DNA from: Ruaniaceae bacterium KH17
Lineage (GTDB): Bacteria; Actinomycetota; Actinomycetes; Actinomycetales; Actinomycetaceae
Direction of reading: 5' to 3'
NCBI GenBank assembly: GCA_900199505.1
Contig: FZQV01000001.1
Location: 124,001-188,000 of the forward strand
DNA length: 64,000 nucleotides
In this document: piece by piece, positions 1-8,314 of the stretch
Position numbering within the stretch: position 1 is the first letter of the stretch
Layout of the letters: each line of letters starts with the position of its first letter
Made by a program: the position numbers and the translations under genes
Notes under the pieces: generated by a model
What the model saw: the letters and a program-made list of their open reading frames with translations, nothing else
Databases searched by the model: none
Told to the model about the DNA's origin: nothing

Positions 1-1023
1 TGGCACGTGTCGGCCATGGATACGCAGCACAAGTCGGGGATGGGTGGGTTGCTGGTTGGGCCCGGAGTGCCGCAATCGGCAGTTCGTACTCGACCGCCAG
101 ATCGCGGCGCCGGAAGCCTGCGAATCCGATCACGGTGAAGATCGCGGTCGCTAGCGTGACCCATGCGAGCCCCGTCCAGTCCACCGGGTCATCGGTGACG
201 TGTGGGACGTGCCAGAAGGGACTGATTCCGAGGATCCAGTCCCAAAGGTTAAGAGTGGGTCCGAGAATCGTCAGGGCGAACGAGATCACCACGCCGATCC
301 ATGCGGCGAAGGGCACGATCGGGCGGGCGCCAATCACTGCTATCGCGAACGCGATGACCGTCCACACCGCGGGAATCGTCACGACTGCCTGCGCTGCCAC
401 ATCCCCGAAGCTCACGCCAAGATCGGCACGGTCAACCGCGGCCGCGATCAACAGCCCGGCGATGAGCACATAGCAGGTGGACTGGAGGAACGCGAGCGCC
501 GCGGTACTCGCGAAGTAGCGGCGCCGGCTCACTGCCCCCGCCATGATCGGCTCCACGCGATCAGCGAGTTCTTCGGTCCGTACCTTCATCACGCTCTGGA
601 CACCCGGAACGGAGAAGATGATGCCCACCATCGAGAAGATCATGACCAGGAATGCCAGGGTGAGATCCTCTTTGGTCACTGCCCCCGCCGAGAGGAAGCC
701 CGCCACCACGCTGTCCTGCTCGAGCAGATCGATCGCCTCACCACCGGTCATGCTTGGCCACAGCGAGACATCACCGGGAACGCATGCGAGCCGGCGATCC
801 AGCGCAACCACATCCCGCCACGGGTCCTGATCGAGCACACGCGCCGTGCCACGGTCGGCCGTCAGCAAGCCCAGGAGCACACGGATCGTTGTGGACTTGC
901 CGGCCCATTCGGTCCGAGGTAGCCGTGCACCTGACCCTGCGCAACAGTGAGATCCACGCCGTTCAAGGCCGGGAACTTCCCGAACGACTTGTGCAGGCCG
1001 GAAACCTCAATCACATTCGGCAT
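1..1023 (-). pseudogene. Broken ABC exporter: ATPase head fused to permease tail
   Basis: Read from an ATG at 1023, preceded by a good ribosome binding site, the product starts [17 protein letters not shown], a drug/antibiotic-type ABC ATPase. The Walker A region reads GPNG and then shifts frame: one G is missing near 900. In the -1 frame it continues [20 protein letters not shown], then [20 protein letters not shown], about 100 residues in all. Near 715 the ATPase stops at GGEAIDLLE. With no stop codon it becomes the C-terminal half of an ABC-2 permease with hydrophobic helices ([38 protein letters not shown]) that runs off the window edge. The Q-loop, signature and Walker B of the ATPase and the first half of the permease are absent. 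I read this as an internal deletion plus a frameshift in a former ATPase-permease pair, so the product should be inactive. Confidence 0.85.
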
Positions 1024-1220
1024 CGGCTCACCTTTCGCTGACTACTGAGATAAAGAACAGTAATCCGTGAATCCGTCGGCCTCGCCCCACGACCAACGAA
1101 GATCGCTCATGCCAGGGAGGGATGCGCACGCTCCAGCCCAGCTGGGATGCTCCGGACACGCTGCCACAAGTACGGCGGCTGGGTCGCCGCGATGTGGGTG
1201 GGATGTGAAAGGGTGGAGCC

Positions 1221-1928
1221 ATGAGCTGGATTGACGGGCCCCTTGTCGGATTCGATACCGAGACCACGGGGATCGACGTTGCCCACGAGCGGATCGTGAC
1301 CGCCGCCGTTGTCACGAGCGATGCATCGGGAAGCAGCGAGGTCACCTGGCTGATCGATCCGGGCATCGAGATCCCGGCTCGCGCCACCGAGGTACACGGG
1401 ATCAGCACCGAGTACGCGCACGCACATGGCGCGCAGCCCGCCGAAGCACTACCCGAGATCGCCGACGCCGTCGTCGCGGCGTTGCGCGCGGGCGCGCCGA
1501 TCGTGGCCTTCAACGCCGCCTACGATCTCGCGATCCTCGACGCCGAACTCGCCCGCCACGGGCTGGAGACGCTCCCCCAAAGGCTTGGGGGCGCCGTCGG
1601 GCCGATCATCGACCCTCTCGTCTTGGACCGGGCGCTCGAGAAGTACCGCCGAGGCAAGCGCACGCTCGGGGATCTGTGCACCGTCTATCGCGTGAGCACC
1701 GGGGATGACATGCACACTGCGGAGGTGGACGTGGCCGCAACGCTGGGTGTGCTGCGCGCGATCGCCGCCAAGCATCCCGAGATCGCCGCGCTGAGCCTCG
1801 CCGAACTGCACGAATGGCAGATCGCCGCGCACCGCGAGTGGGCCGCCGACTTCAACGGCTGGATGGCAAAGAACGGCCGAAGCGGCCGGGCCGATCTGGG
1901 CTGGCCGTATCCCGCAATCGTGGGTTGA
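1221..1928 (+). CDS. DEDDh 3'-5' exonuclease, DnaQ/epsilon-like
   Basis: A 235-residue DnaQ-fold exonuclease that would remove nucleotides from 3' ends of DNA or RNA. The Exo I motif is FDTETTG near the N-terminus, followed by the EVHGIS segment, Exo II FNAAYDLAILD and Exo III HTAEVDVAAT, which supply the four acidic residues and the histidine of the DEDDh class. It lacks polymerase or BRCT domains, so it is a stand-alone exonuclease rather than a PolC domain. The ATG at 1221 follows a purine-rich GAAAGGGTGGAG. It is divergent from the broken ABC gene and convergent with guaB. Its true substrate cannot be told from sequence. Confidence 0.88.
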   Translation: MSWIDGPLVGFDTETTGIDVAHERIVTAAVVTSDASGSSEVTWLIDPGIEIPARATEVHGISTEYAHAHGAQPAEALPEIADAVVAALRAGAPIVAFNAAYDLAILDAELARHGLETLPQRLGGAVGPIIDPLVLDRALEKYRRGKRTLGDLCTVYRVSTGDDMHTAEVDVAATLGVLRAIAAKHPEIAALSLAELHEWQIAAHREWAADFNGWMAKNGRSGRADLGWPYPAIVG

Positions 1929-2257
1929 GCAGAGTCGAAACAGTCGACTCCCTCGGCGGCGGGTGCTCGCCTGATCTGGAGCCACTGACCTTCTATAGCC
2001 GTGCTTAAGACGTCAGGTGCTCCACATCATGCTCCCTACCCAGCCCGGCGGTGCACCTCTCGTGGGTTGAGCGAAGCGGCGTTGTCGTTGAGCGGAAGCA
2101 CGAAGGGCTGAAATCGAAACAGGTTTCGACTCCGATCAACCAACGATCAACACCCTCCCCAGCCTCATGCGCACGCCGCCGGATACACGGCAGACCAGCA
2201 CGGTACGCCCGGGCCAACCTCCCCGCCGAGACACGTGCAGAATGACGACGTGGGTCG
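1929..2257. other. Intergenic gap with two palindrome-rich repeat copies
   Basis: This 329-base gap lies between two convergent genes. It holds two copies of a repeat built on GTTGAGCGAAGC and TCGAAAC-GTCGAC motifs, at about 1924-1950 and 2066-2133. Each contains small inverted repeats such as TCGAAACAGGTTTCGA. The same motif reappears inside REP elements near 21706 and 44990. No gene is visible. Confidence 0.6.
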
Positions 2258-3757
<1,500 letters not shown>

Positions 3758-3799
3758 CTATGCGATGGGAGTTGGCGCCCTCACGCGCGTCCCAGTACC

Positions 3800-4780
3800 G
3801 TGAGTCACATGCCGTCCGCGAACCGCCCCGCCACCAGCATGGACGTTGCGCAGCGCGCCGGGGTCTCCCGCGCCACGGTGTCCTATGTCCTCAACGACAC
3901 GCCGGGCGTGAGCTTCACGGAGGAGACGCGCGAGGCCGTGCGTCGCGCAGCGACGGAGCTGAACTACCGGCCTAACCTGATGGCGCGATCGCTTGTGTCG
4001 CGCAAGGGTGCCGTGGTCTTCGCGATGCCGGCGCTTCCCCAGAACGAAGTCACCTCCACCATTCTTGGCGTGGTGACTCGTGAACTGTTCCGGCGCGGTT
4101 ATCTCGCAACCGTTGTCCAGTTGTTCGACGACGTCGAAGCGGCCATGCGGATCATCCTCGGCTTCCAGCCACGTGCGGTGGTCTTCATCTCCGATACGTG
4201 GGACGAGGTGGTCACTCGGCTCGAAGCCGAATCAGTCCCGGTGATTCTCCCGGGCCAAGTGCCAGCCTCGCTGGGCGACTACTCGATCGGCGCACTCCAG
4301 GTCGCCCATCTCGTCTCGAAGGGCCACTCGCGGCTTGCCTTTGCCGCCGCTGCCGAGTCGAGCCAGCTCGGCGCGCCCCCGCGCCAGGCCGAAGTCGCCG
4401 CGGCGTGTTCGCGGCATGGACTGCCGCAGCCCCTGGTCGCCGTTGTGGAACGCGATGGCACCGGCGCGGCCGAGACGATTCGGGCGTGGCACGAGGCCGG
4501 CGTGACCGGCGTTTGCGCATTCAACGACGAGGTGGCGCTCGCCGTGCTTCACGGGATCCGTGCGGAGGGGCTTCGTTGCCCTGAGGACATGGCCGTCGTC
4601 GGTTGCGATAACCTGCCCGCCGGCGCGGTCGCCGCTCCCCCGCTGACGACGGTGGCGTTCGATCCCGAGAGCGCAACCCAGATACTCGTGTGGGCCATTC
4701 TTCGTCAACTTGAGGATGCGGCCGAGCCGCCGCAGCTCTCCACGACCATCCTGCGCATCGAACAACGCGCCACCACCTGA
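3800..4780 (+). CDS. LacI/GalR-family transcription regulator
   Basis: A 326-residue sugar-responsive DNA-binding protein. The N-terminal helix-turn-helix and hinge helix are clear (MDVAQRAGVSRATVSYVLN, then ELNYRPNLMARSL), followed by a periplasmic-binding-protein-like ligand domain ending near the C-terminus. The GTG at 3800 and the ATG at 3809 are both possible starts. Neither has a strong ribosome binding site, so a leaderless message is plausible. It sits just upstream of the PAP2-GH3-GH3 operon. A 16-bp palindrome with a central CG at 5011-5026 is the likely operator. The effector is unknown; a glucoside or its breakdown product is an inference from the neighbours. Confidence 0.92.
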   Translation: MSHMPSANRPATSMDVAQRAGVSRATVSYVLNDTPGVSFTEETREAVRRAATELNYRPNLMARSLVSRKGAVVFAMPALPQNEVTSTILGVVTRELFRRGYLATVVQLFDDVEAAMRIILGFQPRAVVFISDTWDEVVTRLEAESVPVILPGQVPASLGDYSIGALQVAHLVSKGHSRLAFAAAAESSQLGAPPRQAEVAAACSRHGLPQPLVAVVERDGTGAAETIRAWHEAGVTGVCAFNDEVALAVLHGIRAEGLRCPEDMAVVGCDNLPAGAVAAPPLTTVAFDPESATQILVWAILRQLEDAAEPPQLSTTILRIEQRATT

Positions 4781-4914
4781 GCCTCGGCCTGCCACATCGC
4801 CAAGCGTGCGCACACGCGGACCTATGCCTGACCTGGTACGCCTCACGCGCGTGGGACGGACGAAGTCACGCAGTGCTACCGCACTCCAGGACCCTGACCG
4901 GCCCAGAACACAGA

Positions 4915-4966
4915 GTGGTTGCTGCTCTGGCGTCTCAGGCCGCTGGCGCGCCAGAGCAGCAACCAC
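4915..4966. repeat. Perfect 18-bp inverted repeat hairpin, family member 1
   Basis: The arms GTGGTTGCTGCTCTGGCG (4915-4932) and its exact reverse complement (4949-4966) enclose a 16-base loop. It lies 134 bases after the LacI-type gene, and no T-run follows. A diverged copy with the same left arm pattern occurs at 33781-33832, so it is a mobile or repeated hairpin rather than a one-off terminator. Confidence 0.75.
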
Positions 4967-5010
4967 TTCGGGTCTCGCCAGAGATGTGGGGCGCTCCCAC
5001 CACTCCCCTG

Positions 5011-5041
5011 ATTGACGCGTGTCAATTGCTGCCGCTACTGT
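5011..5041 (+). promoter_or_regulatory. Promoter with overlapping LacI-type operator
   Basis: The palindrome ATTGACGCGTGTCAAT (5011-5026) has one mismatched pair and the central CG typical of LacI-family operators. It covers a -35 box TTGACG (5012-5017), followed after 18 bases by TACTGT (5036-5041), just before the PAP2 ATG at 5048. A repressor bound here would block RNA polymerase. Regulation by the adjacent LacI-family gene is inferred. Confidence 0.62.
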
Positions 5042-5047
5042 GATCCC

Positions 5048-5944
5048 ATGACAACGACGCCAGCCACCCCTCCAGGCACACTGATCGGTCCACGAACCCT
5101 GTGGATCATCACCGGCATCTTGGTCACCCTGATGGTTGCCGGATCGATCTGGGACTACGCACTCTCGCAGATCCTCTTCGCTCCCTCTAGCACCTATGGC
5201 GCCGTCTTCGCCGCGTTCGGTGAAGCTCCAGCGTTCCTGGCACTCGTGATGGCGAGTGCCCTGCTCATCCGGCATCGCAACCGCGAGCGCACGGTAATCG
5301 GCGTCCTGCAGATCATCGCCGCCACATTCCTCCTCGCGCTCGGTAGCGCCGCGGCGGCCTACATGCCCTCCCGGTACCTCGAGGCCTCCCCCGTGCTCCT
5401 CGCCGCGATCGGCCTAGCGTTGGTTGCAGGCACCTTCGTCGCGACCTGGCGACTCTCGGCGCAGACCTCACGGCGCACGGCGATGCGGCTCGCCCTGATT
5501 CTGTTCCTCGTCCCCTTCATCGAGATACTCCTGGTGAACATCGTCAAGATCTTCTGGGAGCGCCCACGCATGCGGATGATCGAGGAAACCCCGGGCGCCC
5601 ATTTCATGAGCTGGTGGATGCCCGGATTCGACGGCAAGGATGCCCTCATGAGCGCCGGCATCGAAGGCGAAGAGTTCAAGTCCTTCCCATCTGGCCACAC
5701 CGCCAATGCGGCCGTTGCGATGATGCTCGCGATGTTCGCACGCATGAGCGACACCCTCCGCCCGCGCGCCAACCTGCTGTTCGCAATCGGCTTCGTGTGG
5801 GCACTGCTCGTGGCGCTCTCGCGAATCATCATGGGGGCCCACTTCCTCACGGACGTCACGATGGGGCTCACGCTCACTTTCCTCACTATCCTGATAGCGG
5901 ACCGACTCGCGTTCGGCGCACCATCAAAGGAGATCACGGCATGA
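5048..5944 (+). CDS. PAP2-family membrane phosphatase
   Basis: A 298-residue integral membrane lipid or phosphoester phosphatase. Several hydrophobic helices precede the three PAP2 signatures: KIFWERPR (KX6R form, with Met replacing the usual final Pro), FPSGHT and SRIIMGAHFLTD (SRX5HX3D). These supply the catalytic histidines and the phosphate-binding Lys/Arg residues. The ATG at 5048 is chosen because it gives MTTTPATPPG before the first helix. An upstream TTG at 5012 would fall inside the -35 box. The stop overlaps the next ATG by four bases (ATGA), so translation is coupled to the GH3 gene. The substrate could be an undecaprenyl- or glycerolipid phosphate; pairing with glycosidases is unusual. 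Confidence 0.85.
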   Translation: MTTTPATPPGTLIGPRTLWIITGILVTLMVAGSIWDYALSQILFAPSSTYGAVFAAFGEAPAFLALVMASALLIRHRNRERTVIGVLQIIAATFLLALGSAAAAYMPSRYLEASPVLLAAIGLALVAGTFVATWRLSAQTSRRTAMRLALILFLVPFIEILLVNIVKIFWERPRMRMIEETPGAHFMSWWMPGFDGKDALMSAGIEGEEFKSFPSGHTANAAVAMMLAMFARMSDTLRPRANLLFAIGFVWALLVALSRIIMGAHFLTDVTMGLTLTFLTILIADRLAFGAPSKEITA

Positions 5945-8313
5945 ACATCGACGAACTCATCTCGCAGATGACCCTCGAGGAGAAGGCCTCGCTCATGTCG
6001 GGCGCCTCCTTCTGGTACTCCAAGAAGGTCGAACGCTTCGGAATCCCGTCGATGATGCTCACGGACGGCCCGCACGGCCTGCGTAAGCAGGGCGGCGCGG
6101 AGGACCACCTCGGGCTCAACGCATCGATCGCGGCCACCTGCTTCCCGACGGCGGTCACTCTCGCAAGCAGTTGGGACCAGTCCCTTCTCGAGGAGGTGGG
6201 CGACGCACTTGGTGCAGAGTCCGCCGCAGAGAACGTCTCGGTGCTTCTGGGCCCGGGCCTCAATATCAAGCGCAACCCACTCGGCGGGCGAAACTTCGAG
6301 TATCTCTCCGAGGATCCGCTGCTCGCCGGGAAGATGGCCGCGGCGCTGATTCGCGGCATTGAGGGCCGTGGTGTCTCTTCCTGCCCGAAGCACTTCGCCG
6401 TCAATAGCCAGGAAACCTTCCGGATGAGCGTGGACGAGATCACGGACGAGCGTGCACTCCACGAGATCTATCTTGAGGGCTTCCGAATCGCCATTGCGGA
6501 AGGCCACCCACAGACCCTCATGACCTCGTATAACAAGGTCAATGGCACCTACGCGAACGAGAACACCTACCTGCTTCAGGACATCCTGCGTGGGGCGTGG
6601 GGATTCGAGGGCATCGTGGTCTCGGACTGGGGCGGCAACAACGATCGAGTGGCCGCGCTGAAGGCCGGGGCCACCCTCGAGATGCCCTCCACCTCGGGCG
6701 TCACGGACGCGGAGATCGTCGCCGCCGTACGCGCCGGCGAGGTCGATGAGTCCGTCCTCGATGCCCGCGTCGAGGAGTTCCTGAAGGTCCTTTACGCCAC
6801 GCGCGAGCATCTAGGCACACCCTCGGCAGACCTCGACGCACATCACGAGCTCGCGATCCGCGCCGCCGCCGAATCGGCCGTGCTCCTCAGCAATGACGGC
6901 ACTCTGCCGCTCACGGACCCGCGTACCAAGGTGGCCGTGATCGGCGACTTCGCCGAGACCCCGCGCTACCAGGGCGCGGGTAGCTCGCTCGTGAACGCCT
7001 ACCGGGTCGATAACGCCCTCGAGGAGCTGAGCATCGCGGGCCTCAACGTCCAGGGCTTCGCGAAGGGTTTCCACCGGCACGGGCGGCGCTCGGACAAGCT
7101 TCGCCAGGAGGCACTCGCCCTGGCCACCCGCTCCGACGTCGTCCTGCTCTTCCTCGGGCTCGACGAAGGCGCGGAGGCCGAGGGGCTCGACCGCACCCAC
7201 ATGCACCTCGCCAAGCCCCAGCTCGAGCTCACGCGTGATCTGCTCGATACCGGCATCCCGGTGGTCGTGGTGCTCTCCGGTGGCTCGCCGGTGGAGCTCC
7301 CGTTCGCGGGCCGCGCCGCGGCGATCCTGAACGGTTACCTCGGCGGTCAAGGCACCGGCGCGGCGATTGCGCGCATCATCACCGGCGCGGTGAACCCCAG
7401 CGGAAAGCTCGCGGAGACCTTCCCGATCCGCTACGAGGACGTCCCCTCGGCCCCCTGGTACACGAAGGCAGAGGCCACCGCCGAGCACCGCGAGAGCATC
7501 TACGTGGGCTACCGCTACTACGACAAGGCCGGCGTCCCGGTCCGCTTCCCGTTCGGGCATGGCCTCTCCTACACCACCTTCGAGTACAGCGACCTCGAGG
7601 TCACCGAGTCCTCGGCACGGCTCACCGTCACGAACACGGGCTCCGTGGCTGGCGCCGAGGTTGTGCAGGTCTACCTCGGCCACGCCGACGGCGATTTCTC
7701 GGCCCCACAGGAGCTCTCCGGCTGGGCGAAGGTCGGGCTGGCACCGGGCGAGTCCAGCAGGATCGCAATCCCATTCGGGCCGCGCGCCTTCTCCGCCTAT
7801 GACCCCGAGCAGCACGAGTGGGTGCGTGTGGGGCGTACCTACACCGTCCGGGTGGGTTCCTCATCGCGGGATATCCGCCTGGAGGAGGAGATCGCCATCG
7901 AGGGTGAACACCCGGCGATCCTGGACCGGCAGGGCGCATACCAGACAGGTCGTGTGCACGGCGTAACCGCGGGCGAGTTCGAGGACCTCATCGGCCGCCC
8001 GCTCCCCTCCCCAGACTGGCCGAAGGACGCCCCCCTCGACCGTAACTCGGTCCTGGCGCAGGCGCGCGGGCCGTTTGGCGCCGTGCTGAAGCTTGGCGTG
8101 GGCGCCGTCCGCAACGGCCTCAAACTCGTGGGCAAGCACACGGAGGCGCAGTACACGGACTACGTGTGGCCAATGCCGTTCCGCGCCCTCGAGCGGATGA
8201 GCGCGGGCGCCGTCACCCCGGAGATGCTCGATGGCATCCTCACCGTGGCGAATGGCCGCGCAATCGCAGGAATCCGCGAGCTCGTGAGCGCCGCGAAGAA
8301 TAGGGAGAACTAG
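5941..8313 (+). CDS. Glycoside hydrolase family 3 beta-glycosidase, cytoplasmic
   Basis: A 790-residue GH3 enzyme, probably a beta-glucosidase, that hydrolyses terminal beta-linked sugars. The domains run in the common order: GH3 N-terminal barrel (about residues 10-270) with motifs LTDGPHG, GPGLNIKRNPLGGRNFEY and KHF; nucleophile Asp229 in IVVSDWGG; GH3 C-terminal domain with the EAEGLDRTHM segment holding the likely acid/base Glu; and a fibronectin-III-like domain near 600-670. A 100-residue C-terminal extension follows. There is no signal peptide, so it acts inside the cell. The ATG at 5941 overlaps the PAP2 stop. One base separates its stop from the TTG of the next GH3. Substrate specificity cannot be read from sequence. 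Confidence 0.93.
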   Translation: MNIDELISQMTLEEKASLMSGASFWYSKKVERFGIPSMMLTDGPHGLRKQGGAEDHLGLNASIAATCFPTAVTLASSWDQSLLEEVGDALGAESAAENVSVLLGPGLNIKRNPLGGRNFEYLSEDPLLAGKMAAALIRGIEGRGVSSCPKHFAVNSQETFRMSVDEITDERALHEIYLEGFRIAIAEGHPQTLMTSYNKVNGTYANENTYLLQDILRGAWGFEGIVVSDWGGNNDRVAALKAGATLEMPSTSGVTDAEIVAAVRAGEVDESVLDARVEEFLKVLYATREHLGTPSADLDAHHELAIRAAAESAVLLSNDGTLPLTDPRTKVAVIGDFAETPRYQGAGSSLVNAYRVDNALEELSIAGLNVQGFAKGFHRHGRRSDKLRQEALALATRSDVVLLFLGLDEGAEAEGLDRTHMHLAKPQLELTRDLLDTGIPVVVVLSGGSPVELPFAGRAAAILNGYLGGQGTGAAIARIITGAVNPSGKLAETFPIRYEDVPSAPWYTKAEATAEHRESIYVGYRYYDKAGVPVRFPFGHGLSYTTFEYSDLEVTESSARLTVTNTGSVAGAEVVQVYLGHADGDFSAPQELSGWAKVGLAPGESSRIAIPFGPRAFSAYDPEQHEWVRVGRTYTVRVGSSSRDIRLEEEIAIEGEHPAILDRQGAYQTGRVHGVTAGEFEDLIGRPLPSPDWPKDAPLDRNSVLAQARGPFGAVLKLGVGAVRNGLKLVGKHTEAQYTDYVWPMPFRALERMSAGAVTPEMLDGILTVANGRAIAGIRELVSAAKNREN

Positions 8314-8314
8314 T

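Noticed and set aside
200-1041. Plus-strand open frames over the broken ABC gene
   Set aside because: They have Arg/His/Pro-rich shadow composition; the minus strand encodes recognisable ATPase and permease segments.
5614-5940. N-terminal extension of the first GH3 protein
   Set aside because: It overlaps the PAP2 gene in another frame; the family N-terminus begins at the ATG at 5941.
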